64,000 bases of DNA, taken from the NCBI RefSeq assembly GCF_023913755.1, contig NZ_JAMXBJ010000047.1, positions 186,001-250,000 on the forward strand, given 5' to 3'. A model generated the notes under the pieces. The model saw only the letters and a list, made by a program, of their open reading frames with translations, made no database searches and had not been told where the DNA came from. Position numbers and translations under genes: made by a program. The stretch comes from Pseudarthrobacter cellobiosi (GTDB lineage: Bacteria > Actinomycetota > Actinomycetes > Actinomycetales > Micrococcaceae). Numbering within the stretch: the first letter of the stretch is position 1; every line of letters begins with the position of its first letter. Shown piece by piece: positions 35,145 through 43,644 of the stretch.

Positions 35145-36293
35145 ATGCGTCCTGGCTTCCGGATTATCGTGGCGACGTTGCTCGCGTTGGCGACAGTAGG
35201 CGCCATCTATTTGTTCACCAGCGTGGACTCACTTGAGACAGGCCAGCGGCCCCAACCCCTCATAACGGACTCACAGCCAACGACGCCGACCCCTTCTCCG
35301 ACACCGACTCCCGCGCCGACACCCACTGACTCGATCTTGCTGCCAGTGGTCGAGAACGCTGGGTTTTCAGGGTCAGGGGACATTTCGGATGACTCTGCCA
35401 TCTGGGTTGACCTGGCGAATCCCGCCAACAGCGTAGTGGTTGCTGATAACAAGGCGACTTCCGGTGGTGGCATTGGTGTGTTCGGGATGGACGGCAGCTT
35501 GATACACTTCCGGGGCGACGGGATGATCGGCAACGTTGACCTGAGGCCCGGGTTCTCATTATCGGGGCAATCAATTGTGCTGGTCGGGGCGAATAACCGG
35601 ACGAACAACACCCTGGCGTTGTGGTCGTTGGATACAACCAGCAGAACGCTCACGCCGGTCACTGCCCGCAGCATTCCCACGTTCGCGCCGAACTACGGTT
35701 TCTGCATGTACCGCAGCGTTAGCGGCAGGTTCTATGCCTTTGTCACACCCAACGGCCCGGGTACGGTCCAGCAATTCGAATTGATTGACAACGGCGCGGG
35801 CAAGGTTGACGCCGTCCCCGTCCGATCGCTGCCGATCAGCAGTATCACGGAGAGCTGTGTGGCTGATGACGAACTCGGCCACCTGTATGTCGGCCAGGAG
35901 GACGCGGCCATTTGGAAGTACGGCGCCGAACCCGGCGCTGGAGCTGGCCGACTGTCCGTTGACGCTGCGGGAGCAGGGCGCCTCGTGGCCGACATCGAGG
36001 GGATGAGCATCGTTTATGGCGCAAACGGTTCCGGATATCTCTTCGTGTCCAGCCAAGGCGACTCCAGCATAGCCATCTACGACCGCGCGGGAAACAACCC
36101 GTTCATCAGGAAATTCAAAGTCGGCGCCAACGGGACAATCGACGCCGTGACGGGCACAGATGGCATCGATGTGACCAGCCTGAACGCGGGGCCGCAGTTC
36201 GAACAGGGGCTTCTAGTAGTCCATGACGAAACCAACCCCGGCGGCGCCACCTCGAATCTGAAATTCGTTCCGCTGAGTGCTGTCCTTGGGTGA
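35145..36293 (+). CDS. Exported beta-propeller phytase-like protein
   Basis: The 382-aa protein starts with a signal peptide or anchor (FRIIVATLLALATVGAIYLF), then a Thr/Pro linker (about 45-65), then a six-bladed propeller with phytase hallmarks: DDSAIWVDLANPANSVVVADNKA, GGIGVFGMDG, NVDLR, EGMSIVYGANGSGYLFVSSQGDSS and TDGIDVTS. Beta-propeller phytases are calcium-dependent and release phosphate from inositol hexaphosphate outside the cell. Third codon positions are less GC-biased than in neighbouring genes, hinting at transfer. It lies between SDR relics 2 and 3. Confidence 0.87.
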   Translation: MRPGFRIIVATLLALATVGAIYLFTSVDSLETGQRPQPLITDSQPTTPTPSPTPTPAPTPTDSILLPVVENAGFSGSGDISDDSAIWVDLANPANSVVVADNKATSGGGIGVFGMDGSLIHFRGDGMIGNVDLRPGFSLSGQSIVLVGANNRTNNTLALWSLDTTSRTLTPVTARSIPTFAPNYGFCMYRSVSGRFYAFVTPNGPGTVQQFELIDNGAGKVDAVPVRSLPISSITESCVADDELGHLYVGQEDAAIWKYGAEPGAGAGRLSVDAAGAGRLVADIEGMSIVYGANGSGYLFVSSQGDSSIAIYDRAGNNPFIRKFKVGANGTIDAVTGTDGIDVTSLNAGPQFEQGLLVVHDETNPGGATSNLKFVPLSAVLG

Positions 36294-36370
36294 CATTCGC
36301 CCTGATGGGGACACCGACGCTATGAACGCCGACGCCCACAAGATTCAGCGCATCTATCTCACGTTGACGC

Positions 36371-36549
36371 TAGCCAACTGGGGATCCCGGCTCGCGGCCG
36401 AACGCCTCGGCCCGCTGACGCAAGCCACCGTCCCCACGCCCGCCACCGCGGCCCAGCTCGCCGCCTCCGTCACCTTCTTGCTCAGCGACGACGGCACCAA
36501 CGTCAACGGCGCCATCCTCGCGTCCGACGGCGGCTGGTCGGCGCTCTAA
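36371..36549 (+). pseudogene. SDR 3'-end relic 3
   Basis: The plus strand encodes ANWGSRLAAERLGPLTQATV, PTPATAAQLAASVTFLLSDD and NVNGAILASDGGWSAL-stop, the intact last 58 codons of an SDR. The preceding 75 bp are unrelated junction DNA, so the 90-aa open frame that starts at 36277 is chimeric. Palindrome R6 begins 21 bp after the stop. The shared tail with relic 2 is nearly identical at the DNA level. Confidence 0.85.
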
Positions 36550-36569
36550 GGGAGCGGCACCAAACGCAA

Positions 36570-36603
36570 ACGGACGACGGCGGGAGGCCCCGCCGTCGTC
36601 CGT
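36570..36603. repeat. Palindromic repeat R6
   Basis: Fifteen-bp perfect arms (ACGGACGACGGCGGG and complement) flank a 4-nt centre, between SDR relic 3 and the convergent reductase gene, with the conserved GCACCAAACGCAA flank upstream. Confidence 0.88.
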
Positions 36604-36621
36604 AACTGGCCGGCAGGAGGG

Positions 36622-37614
36622 TTAGAGGTCCAGCACCAGGACGGGGCACGTGGCGCGGGAGACGCAGACCATCATGCAGCTGTTTTCGGCTTTTTCTTGG
36701 TGGGTGAGGACGGAGTCGCGGTGGTCGACCGTTCCCTCGACAATGGGGGTTTCGCAGGTGCCGCAGGTTCCTTCGCCGCAGGAGGAAAGGATGCGTGTGC
36801 CAGCCTCTTCGAGTACACGGAGGACGGATTTATCCGCCGGGACGGTCAGCCGCACGCCGCTCGCTGCCAGTTCGATTTCGAACGCCACATCCTGCGCGGT
36901 GTCCACCTTCTTGGCCGTGAACCGTTCCAGGTGCAGGGACCCGGAGGGCCATTTCTCGGCACAGATTGCCTCGACGGCGGCCAGGAGCGGCTCCGGACCG
37001 CAGGCGTAGACGGCCGTGCGGCGGTCCGGTGAGCCCAGGGCCGTGTGCAGATCGATGATCCCTTTCTGGTCCTGGGGCCACAGCGTGGTTCGGGTGCCGT
37101 GGGCTATTAGCTCATCCCTGAAGGCCATGGAGGAAAGTGTCCGGCCCCCGTAGACGAGGGTCCAGGGCTTCCCCTGCTCCTGTACCTCACGGATCATCGC
37201 GGCAATGGGGGTGATTCCGATACCACCGGCGACGAACAGGTAGCCGGGGGCTTCGACGAGCCGGAAGTGGTTCCGCGGACCGCGGACAGTCACCGCATCG
37301 CCGGCGGCCAGCAACTCGTGAACGAACTGCGAGCCGCCGCGGCTGTTGGGCGCATTGAGGACACCAACGACGTAGCTGCTCCGATCTGCCGGATCGCCGC
37401 AGAGGGAGTACTGCCGCGTCAGGCCGTTCGAAAGAACCAGGTCGATGTGGGCGCCGGGACGCCACGGCGGAAGGTCTTCGCCGTCCTGGTGCTGGAGGGT
37501 GAGGAGTACGACGTCGTCGGCTGCGTGGGTTTTCGCAGCGACGCGGGCAACGAAATGGGCCTCTTCGAGGGTGAGGTCCGAAATTGGCCCGGAGATGGTC
37601 TCTGTTTTGCTCAT
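36622..37614 (-). CDS. PDR/VanB-family flavin and [2Fe-2S] reductase, P450 electron donor
   Basis: The 330-aa protein is a phthalate-dioxygenase-reductase-type enzyme: FMN-binding RQYSLCGDP, NAD-binding GGIGITPIAAMI and YACGPEPLL, and a C-terminal plant-type [2Fe-2S] domain with C279-x4-C284-x2-C287 and C313. It would carry electrons from NAD(P)H to the P450 in the same operon, without a separate ferredoxin. The ATG 37614 is chosen because the fold starts there; the longer frame crosses the operon gap. Confidence 0.9.
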   Translation of the reverse strand: MSKTETISGPISDLTLEEAHFVARVAAKTHAADDVVLLTLQHQDGEDLPPWRPGAHIDLVLSNGLTRQYSLCGDPADRSSYVVGVLNAPNSRGGSQFVHELLAAGDAVTVRGPRNHFRLVEAPGYLFVAGGIGITPIAAMIREVQEQGKPWTLVYGGRTLSSMAFRDELIAHGTRTTLWPQDQKGIIDLHTALGSPDRRTAVYACGPEPLLAAVEAICAEKWPSGSLHLERFTAKKVDTAQDVAFEIELAASGVRLTVPADKSVLRVLEEAGTRILSSCGEGTCGTCETPIVEGTVDHRDSVLTHQEKAENSCMMVCVSRATCPVLVLDL

Positions 37615-37670
37615 GGTCCTGCTCTCAATCTGAAAGTCGTCGCGTGGGATGCGGTGCGGGGAAGTGTGTT

Positions 37671-38645
37671 CTAGTACTGCGTGAGTGACAGGCGGCTGAG
37701 CCGCCCGCCGATGAACCACTCGGTGACGTAGAGCCAGTGACCGTCGACAGCGATTCCGTGGGGGCTGTTGAAGAACCCCGGGTCCACAACCGGTCCGTCC
37801 AGGCCCTCGGGAGTGCTGCGGTTGGGCCAGGCATCGTCCTCGTTCGACCGGGGCCGGGCCCGTTCCAGGACGCGGGTGAATGCATCGCCGTCGAACCTCG
37901 CGACTCCGCCGAAGAGTTCGGTGACGTAGATCCGGTCCCCGACGAGAACGAGCGAGGACGGGCTGTCCAGGACGCCTTCGCCCAGGATCCGCGACTGCAT
38001 TCCGTTCCGGTCCATGACTACGATTCTGCGGTTGGCGCGGTCCGCCACATAGATTTCGAGGTGCCCGTGGTCAGTCCGCAGGAGTATCCCGTGGGGGCAC
38101 GCGAAGGCGGTGCCTGTTTCAGCGCCGTCTCGCGTACCGAGGTAGTGGCCCGAGGCGTCGAAACGGTGCACCAGGCTGGCGCCGTACCCGTCGGCTACCC
38201 AGATGTCACCGCTACCGGTGTATCGGGAATCGTCGATAGCGATCGACGTCGGACGCCATTGCTCCGTGGCGTATTCCGGCAGTGGCGGGCATTCCAGTTC
38301 GAGGAGGACGCTTCCGTCCCTGTTCAGGATCACTGCGCGCCCGGGCGAGAAGTGATCGGCGTAGGCCGACGCATTGGCGGGATCTTCGACGAAGCGGTGC
38401 CCGGGGTCGGCCACCGCGATGACTTCCTCGCCGTCGCGTTCGCAGGTGAAAATGCTGTGCATTTCGGTCAGGGACGTTGGGATGGTTTCGGCGCCACCTG
38501 AAGGGTCGATAACCAACAGGTCGCGGCCCTCCGGGTGGGCGCAGAGGATTCTGCCGTCGCTGAGGACGGCGACACCGGAGTGCATCCAGCCGCGTGACTG
38601 TGGCAGCAGGCCGGAGAGGTCCTCCCAGCCGTTGACCTCAGTCAA
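37671..38645 (-). CDS. NHL-repeat beta-propeller protein
   Basis: A 324-aa NHL/SMP-30-like six-bladed propeller: repeated blades such as GWMHSGVAVLSDGRILCAH, DIWVADGYGASLVHRFDASGHYLG, CPHGILLRTDHGHLEIYVADRANRRIVVMDRNG and FNSPHGIAVDGHWLYVTEW. There is no signal peptide. It starts at TTG 38645 overlapping the P450 stop by 8 nt, so is co-translated with it. In this operon it might hydrolyse a lactone or ester product of oxidation (SMP-30 gluconolactonases share the fold), but catalytic metal ligands are not certain. Confidence 0.82.
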   Translation of the reverse strand: MTEVNGWEDLSGLLPQSRGWMHSGVAVLSDGRILCAHPEGRDLLVIDPSGGAETIPTSLTEMHSIFTCERDGEEVIAVADPGHRFVEDPANASAYADHFSPGRAVILNRDGSVLLELECPPLPEYATEQWRPTSIAIDDSRYTGSGDIWVADGYGASLVHRFDASGHYLGTRDGAETGTAFACPHGILLRTDHGHLEIYVADRANRRIVVMDRNGMQSRILGEGVLDSPSSLVLVGDRIYVTELFGGVARFDGDAFTRVLERARPRSNEDDAWPNRSTPEGLDGPVVDPGFFNSPHGIAVDGHWLYVTEWFIGGRLSRLSLTQY

Positions 38646-39972
38646 GGAACTTCACCGGAAGCTTTGCGAAGCCGCGGACCATTTGCTTTGCCCAGCGCTC
38701 CGGCAACCCGACGACGCGGATCTCAGGGCCTTCGAGGAGAGTCTCCACCAGGACGCGTCCGGCAAGCCGGGCCAGGGGTGCGCCCAGGCAGGCGTGGATA
38801 CCGTCGCCGAAGGTCATGATGCGGTTCTCCGGCGTCAGCTCGCGGCGGATATCAAAGAAGTCCGGGTTCTGGAAGACCCTTTCGTCCCGGTTGGCGGAGC
38901 CCAGCAGGAACATCACACGGGAGTCCGCCGGTATGGTCACGCCGGCGATGGTGATCTCGGCGGTGGTCTGCCGGCAGAGGTTCTGGCCGGGGGTGTCGAA
39001 ACGGAGTGTCTCCTCCACAAAGGCGGGAATGGCGGCCGGGTCCTCCGCTAGGCAGCGCTGGAAGGCCGGGAACTTGTCCAGGGTGGCCACGAGGTTGGTG
39101 ATGAGGGCGGCGGGCGCGTCGATGGCTGCCGACAGAATCAGATGGGCGAGGCCCACCTGTTCATCCGACTGCACCTTGCCGGCGTGCATGCCAGCAATGA
39201 TCTGGGTGATGGCATCCGACCCTGTGGCGGTGCCGCCGGCTTCGACCTCTTCGCTCCGCTTCCCAAATACTTCCGCGATGTGCTCTTCGGCTTCCTGATT
39301 GGAGACGGCGGCGTCGTCCGGCACGCCGAACTCGCCGACCGTCCGCACCATGGAGCGCAGGAGATGTTCCTGTAGCATTCCGCTGTCCTCGGCGGCCATG
39401 CCAATCATTTTCGTCGCCGCACCGATCGCCAACGGAAGCGCCACCTCAGTGGCAAAGTCACCGCCCCCGTTCTCACGGAGTTCCGTGATCAGGTGGCGGG
39501 CCAGTTCCCTGATGCCGTCTTCCTTGGCCAGTATCTCGCGACCGACAAAGACGCGACGGACGGCCGATCGCAGAGAGGTGTGCCGGGGAGCGTCGACCAT
39601 GATCAGGTTGCCCGCCCCATAGGACGCATGGGTACCGTCCATGTCATTGCCCAGGGCGCTGGAAAGCTGCTCGTGGTTTCGCAGGCCTGCCTGGACATCG
39701 GTGTAACGCGAGACGACGTACAGGTCGCGGCGCTCGTTGTAGTAGACCGGAGCCTTGTCCCGCAGGATTTTGTACAGCTCATAGGGATGGTCGTACGCGG
39801 CGTAGGAGAGCGGATCGTAGAAGACTCCGGGATCTGTCTCCAGGCCGGGATTCGGGCCAATCCTGGGCGCCGTAGCAGGGTCCTGCGTATGTGCTTCTTC
39901 GCCGGCGAGTGTGGTGCCGTTGAACGGGCATTGCTGGATGTCGGTGGTGTTCGGATCAGTGGCTAGCGACAT
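38638..39972 (-). CDS. Cytochrome P450 monooxygenase with atypical I-helix
   Basis: This 444-aa class-I-like bacterial P450 has E321-x-x-R324, the heme loop FGDGIHAC395LG and the PERW meander. The I-helix motif reads A282-A-I-D285-A286, where most P450s have a threonine after the acid. P450eryF has a similar alanine and uses the substrate hydroxyl instead. It is the first gene of an operon with an NHL protein and a PDR-type reductase. The promoter carries an operator shared with a sugar importer, so the substrate could be a glycoside or modified sugar (inference). Confidence 0.9.
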   Translation of the reverse strand: MSLATDPNTTDIQQCPFNGTTLAGEEAHTQDPATAPRIGPNPGLETDPGVFYDPLSYAAYDHPYELYKILRDKAPVYYNERRDLYVVSRYTDVQAGLRNHEQLSSALGNDMDGTHASYGAGNLIMVDAPRHTSLRSAVRRVFVGREILAKEDGIRELARHLITELRENGGGDFATEVALPLAIGAATKMIGMAAEDSGMLQEHLLRSMVRTVGEFGVPDDAAVSNQEAEEHIAEVFGKRSEEVEAGGTATGSDAITQIIAGMHAGKVQSDEQVGLAHLILSAAIDAPAALITNLVATLDKFPAFQRCLAEDPAAIPAFVEETLRFDTPGQNLCRQTTAEITIAGVTIPADSRVMFLLGSANRDERVFQNPDFFDIRRELTPENRIMTFGDGIHACLGAPLARLAGRVLVETLLEGPEIRVVGLPERWAKQMVRGFAKLPVKFLD

Positions 39973-40060
39973 TGGTAGGCCCTGCTTTCGTGGGTTTGCG
40001 TGGATGAGGGAACGAGAACTCAGCCGTGTGAGGAAGGAGGATTTGAGCGGGATTTCCTAA

Positions 40061-40103
40061 AGACTAGCACGTGCCAGTTTTTCGTCAAGGGATGTCCTGA
40101 CAA
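40061..40103 (-). promoter_or_regulatory. P450 operon promoter with LacI-type operator
   Basis: On the minus strand TTGACG (40083-40088) and TAGTCT (40061-40066) are spaced by 16 nt. The near-palindrome CTAGCACGTGCCAG (40064-40077) covers the spacer and -10 box. Upstream ATGTCCTGACAA (40092-40103) recurs beside the operator at 41293. Repression by the adjacent LacI protein is inferred. Confidence 0.65.
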
Positions 40104-40146
40104 ACCCGGCGGAGAGCCATCAACCCTCCGCGTATAGGATGTCCAA

Positions 40147-41169
40147 GTGATCTCTAAACGGCCGACCATGATGGACGTCGCCACTCGCGTCGGCGTTTCA
40201 CGGCAGCTTGTGGGGCTCGCCTTCCGCAATGAGGCCGGCGTCAGTTCCTCGACGAAGGAACGCATCTTTGAGGCGGCTTCCGAGCTTGGATACAGCCCGG
40301 ACATCGCGGCGCGGTCACTTCGCCGGCGGAGCAGTAACTACATCGGCGTGCTCTTCAATCCCGCCCACTCATCCGCGGACGACATTGTGGAAGCCCTCTA
40401 TGCGGCGGCCCACGAGCGTGGCTACAACCTGATTCTCGGTGCCTTGACGGCGACGCGGGACGAGCGGGATGCCATCACGGAGCTGCTCGGGTTCCGCACT
40501 GAGTCCGTCATTCTGATTTCGCCGGAAACGCCTGTAAACGAGCTGCGGAAATTGGCAAAGAGACTGCCGGTGGTCAGCATCGGCAGACCACTGCCGCAGG
40601 GTGTCTGCAGTGCTGTCCGGTCAGACGGGCAATGGGGGATCTCGGCGGCCGTGGACCATTTGGTGGAACTAGGGCACCTGGATATTGCCTACGTGCTGAC
40701 GCGGTCACTTCCAGAATTCGCTGCCCGCCACCAGGGATATGTGACAGCAATGGACAGGCATGGACTGCCCTCGCGGGTCCGGGAGATTGGCGGGGACTTC
40801 ACCGAGGAATCCGGTGCCAGCGCCGCCGAGTCGCTTCTCGCGGAGCCTGTCATGCCCACCGCGGTGGTCTGCTCCAACGACCACGCTGCCATGGGCCTGA
40901 TCCATAGGCTTCTGCGTGCCGGATTGCGGGTGCCCGAGGATATTTCGGTCACGGGCTACGATGACAGCCGCATCGCCAGGCTGTCGTTCCTTGACCTGAC
41001 GAGCGTCCGCCAGGATCCCGCGGAAATGAGCACGGCAGCCGTTGAGGCCGCCGTTCAAATGATGTCAGACCAGGAGTCAGCGCCCCAGGAACGCATGATC
41101 GTTCCCACGCTGGTCATCCGGGGAAGTACCGGCCAGCCCCGGTCAGAGGCGCAACTGCACCACAGGTGA
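40147..41169 (+). CDS. LacI-family transcriptional regulator (P450/sugar regulon)
   Basis: The 340-aa protein has the LacI HTH at residues 6-26 (TMMDVATRVGVSRQLVGLAF), with R-Q-L in the recognition helix rather than the common K-T-V/A-T-V, a hinge RSLRRR, and a periplasmic-binding-fold effector domain ending VTGYDDSRIA...TSVRQDP. Start is GTG 40147. It lies between the P450 operon and the sugar ABC operon, and both promoters contain the same CACGTGCCAG operator. It therefore probably represses both until the imported ligand is present. Confidence 0.9.
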   Translation: MISKRPTMMDVATRVGVSRQLVGLAFRNEAGVSSSTKERIFEAASELGYSPDIAARSLRRRSSNYIGVLFNPAHSSADDIVEALYAAAHERGYNLILGALTATRDERDAITELLGFRTESVILISPETPVNELRKLAKRLPVVSIGRPLPQGVCSAVRSDGQWGISAAVDHLVELGHLDIAYVLTRSLPEFAARHQGYVTAMDRHGLPSRVREIGGDFTEESGASAAESLLAEPVMPTAVVCSNDHAAMGLIHRLLRAGLRVPEDISVTGYDDSRIARLSFLDLTSVRQDPAEMSTAAVEAAVQMMSDQESAPQERMIVPTLVIRGSTGQPRSEAQLHHR

Positions 41170-41262
41170 GCCGGCGCTGACGTCGACGTCCCGGCGCAGC
41201 TTCTCACGCGGGAGGGGTATGCCCGCATCCGAAATCCACACCGTGTGCCCTGCGTCACAAAA

Positions 41263-41312
41263 CTGGCACGAGACAGTTTTTATTGAAAAGGTCTTGCACG
41301 TGCCAGTAATTG
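41263..41312 (+). promoter_or_regulatory. Sugar ABC operon promoter with two LacI-type operators
   Basis: TTGAAA (41283-41288) and TAATTG (41307-41312) are 18 nt apart; the spacer contains CTTGCACGTGCCAG (41293-41306), nearly the same as the P450-operon operator. A second site, CTGGCACGAGACAG (41263-41276), lies upstream in an AAACTG/CAGTTT inverted repeat. Two sites suggest looping or cooperative binding. Confidence 0.65.
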
Positions 41313-41414
41313 GGCGTAAGAATGTCCTGACAATAAGTCGAAGATCGGCACTCCCAAAGAGCATCAGTTCTGGATGGAGGCAGGCTTCGGCACCTATGAG
41401 AAGGACACGACGAA

Positions 41415-42437
41415 GTGAAACCTATTTCTACATTCAAGCGAGGACTCGGCGTAATTGCCATGGCGGGCGTGGCAACGCTGGCACTGGCAGGCTGCACCGC
41501 AACGTCCAATGCATCATCAACCACCGGCCTGGCCGACAAGTTCGGCAGCCGCGCCGAAAACCGCAGTGTGTACTTCCTGACGTACTACAACCCTGCCGGC
41601 GACGCATTCTGGGCCCAGATCCTCAAGGGCGCGGAAGACGCCTCCACTCTCGGTGGCCTGCAGTTGACGCACCAGACCGCCGATGCCGATCCGGACAAAA
41701 TGGTGGACCTCGTGGCAACAGCCACCGCGTCCAAGCCCGCCGTCATCGTGATGCCGTTCAACGAAGGCGAGAAGTGGGTCAAGGTGGCGTGTGACGCCTC
41801 GAAGGCAGGCATCAAGGTGGTCGCCTACAACGTGCCGGCACCCGAGAGTGCCGCCGACTGCGTCAGCGGTTTCGTGGGCCAGGACTTCTTCGAGGTGGGC
41901 ACGCTCGTTGGCGAGCGTCTCGCTGCGGAGGCCAAGCTGGGCGCCGGCGACAAGGTCCTCTTCCCGGCGGAAGAGCCCGAGCAGAACTACGCCATCCAGC
42001 GGGGCGGCGGCGTGCAGAAAGCGCTCGACAAGGTGGGTGCGAAGGGCGAGTACCTCCGGACCTCCGCGTCCGATGAGGAAGCTCTGAACTCCCTTACCTC
42101 ATGGCTCATCGCCAACAAGGACGTCAAGGCGGTGGCGCCTCTGGGAGGCACCCCGCACCGCAACATCCTGGCTGCCATGGAGGCAGCCGGCGTGAAGGTT
42201 CCTATCGTCGGCTTTGACACCTCCCCCCAGGTTATCGACGGCATCAAGGCCGGGGACATCATCGCCACGGCTGACCAGCAGGGCTTCGTCCAGGGATTCC
42301 AGTCGCTGATGCAGAGCGCCCTTGCCATCGACTTCGGCCTGGCACCGGCGAACATCAACTCCGGCGGCGTCTCCCTCATCGACAAGACAAACGTGCAAAA
42401 CCTCGAAGCACCGGACCTCCAGGGCGTCCGCTGGTAA
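41415..42437 (+). CDS. CUT2-type sugar ABC transporter substrate-binding lipoprotein
   Basis: The 340-aa protein starts at GTG 41415 and has a lipoprotein signal (VATLALAGC, lipobox LAGC) followed by a type-I periplasmic-binding fold: VYFLTYYNPAGDAFWAQILKGAEDA, VIVMPFNEGEKW, VVAYNVPAPESAADCVSGFVGQD, PIVGFDTSPQVIDGIKAGDI. It resembles ribose/xylose/fructose-type binding proteins. As first gene of the operon it delivers the ligand to the permease downstream. The ligand is unknown; regulon context with a P450 suggests an unusual sugar or glycoside. Confidence 0.9.
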   Translation: MKPISTFKRGLGVIAMAGVATLALAGCTATSNASSTTGLADKFGSRAENRSVYFLTYYNPAGDAFWAQILKGAEDASTLGGLQLTHQTADADPDKMVDLVATATASKPAVIVMPFNEGEKWVKVACDASKAGIKVVAYNVPAPESAADCVSGFVGQDFFEVGTLVGERLAAEAKLGAGDKVLFPAEEPEQNYAIQRGGGVQKALDKVGAKGEYLRTSASDEEALNSLTSWLIANKDVKAVAPLGGTPHRNILAAMEAAGVKVPIVGFDTSPQVIDGIKAGDIIATADQQGFVQGFQSLMQSALAIDFGLAPANINSGGVSLIDKTNVQNLEAPDLQGVRW

Positions 42438-42449
42438 CTGCGTCATAAG

Positions 42450-42481
42450 GGGGACGGGGCGGCGGCAACGCCCCCGTCCCC
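42450..42481 (+). terminator. GC-rich hairpin after the substrate-binding gene
   Basis: GGGGACGGGGCG pairs with CGCCCCCGTCCCC (one bulged base), 12 nt after the binding-protein stop and 75 nt before the permease. Such structures often protect the binding-protein mRNA so that it outnumbers permease message. Confidence 0.6.
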
Positions 42482-42555
42482 TCCCCCGTCCGGGACTCAG
42501 TGCCCACCTCTTCCATTCCGCGGCATCGACGCCGCTGTCATCGAAAGCTCAGGTC

Positions 42556-43644
42556 ATGTCACCACAAGACACAGGCACCGACCAACACGTCCTCACGGCG
42601 CCGTTGGAAACAGGGGCCATCACCAAAATACGCCGTCTTGCCGATAACCAACCAGTCACAACAGCCGAGAAATTCAAGGACTACATCCGCTACACACGTG
42701 GCCGCGGAGCCCTCGAAATCGGCGCGATCCTGGCGGTCGTCATCATCGGCTTCGTCATCGCCAGCATCGCCAGCCCCGCCTTCCCGTTCCTGTCGTCCAA
42801 CAACCTCTCGGGCGTCATTTCCCAGAGCATTCCGGTATTGGCCATCCTGGCCATCGGAGTCGGGATCCTGATGATCGCCGGCGAATTCGACCTCTCCCTG
42901 GGCGCGAGCATCGGGTTCTCTTCCATCACGTTCATTCACGTCTCCAACTCGTTCGGCTGGGGCTGGGGGGTCCTGGCCGCAATCGCTGCGGCCACCGGTA
43001 TTGCCCTGATCAACGGACTGATCGTGGTCATCACCGGCATCCCGTCCTTCATCGCCACTCTGGGCATGGCGTTCTTCTGGACCGGCGCCAGCATCTTCAT
43101 CAACGGCACCGCGCCGGCACTGCTGCGCAAGGGCAAAGACGAAGCACTCGTCACACTCTTCGCCGGCGATTTCGGCTTCTTCCGCTCGCAGCTGGTCTGG
43201 ATGATCGTGGTGGGAGTAGTGGCGTGGTTCTTCCTGCACCGCCACAAGCTCGGCAACCACATCTTCGCCGTCGGCGGCAACGCATCGGCCGCCAGGGCGA
43301 TCTCCATCAACCCGCTCAAGGTCAAGCTTCTCTCCTACGCCCTTTTCGGAGCGATGGTGGGCCTGGCGAGCGTCCTGATCTCGGTCCGGACCTCCTCCAT
43401 GCAGCCCGGGTCCACTGAGGATTACACCCTGATGGCGATTGCCGCTGCCGTGGTGGGCGGAACCTCTCTTCTCGGAGGACGGGGAACCATCATCGGCATG
43501 ATTGTCGGCGCAGCGCTGATCCGCATCATCGAAAACGGCCTGATCCTGGGCAAGGCGCCCGGCTTCTACATCCAGCTCTTCGTCGGCCTGATCATCGTGG
43601 TCGCCGCTATCTTCAACAAGCTCATGGAAGGCAAAGCATCATGA
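42556..43644 (+). CDS. CUT2-type sugar ABC transporter permease
   Basis: The 362-aa protein has about 10 helices of the RbsC/FrcC family: ILAIGVGILMIAGEFDLSLGA, GIPSFIATLGM, FAVGGNASAARAISINPLKVKL (ATPase-contact EAA-like loop) and AAAVVGGTSLLGGRGTIIGM. An ATG at 42556 is the natural start; the longer open frame overlaps the hairpin and binding-protein gene. An N-terminal cytoplasmic tail of about 50 residues is longer than usual. Its stop overlaps the ATPase start by 4 nt. Confidence 0.9.
   Translation: MSPQDTGTDQHVLTAPLETGAITKIRRLADNQPVTTAEKFKDYIRYTRGRGALEIGAILAVVIIGFVIASIASPAFPFLSSNNLSGVISQSIPVLAILAIGVGILMIAGEFDLSLGASIGFSSITFIHVSNSFGWGWGVLAAIAAATGIALINGLIVVITGIPSFIATLGMAFFWTGASIFINGTAPALLRKGKDEALVTLFAGDFGFFRSQLVWMIVVGVVAWFFLHRHKLGNHIFAVGGNASAARAISINPLKVKLLSYALFGAMVGLASVLISVRTSSMQPGSTEDYTLMAIAAAVVGGTSLLGGRGTIIGMIVGAALIRIIENGLILGKAPGFYIQLFVGLIIVVAAIFNKLMEGKAS

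Noticed and set aside
36277-36549. 90-aa gene ending in GGWSAL
   Set aside because: The C-terminal 58 residues are an SDR tail and the N-terminal part is unrelated junction sequence, so it is a relic, not a gene.
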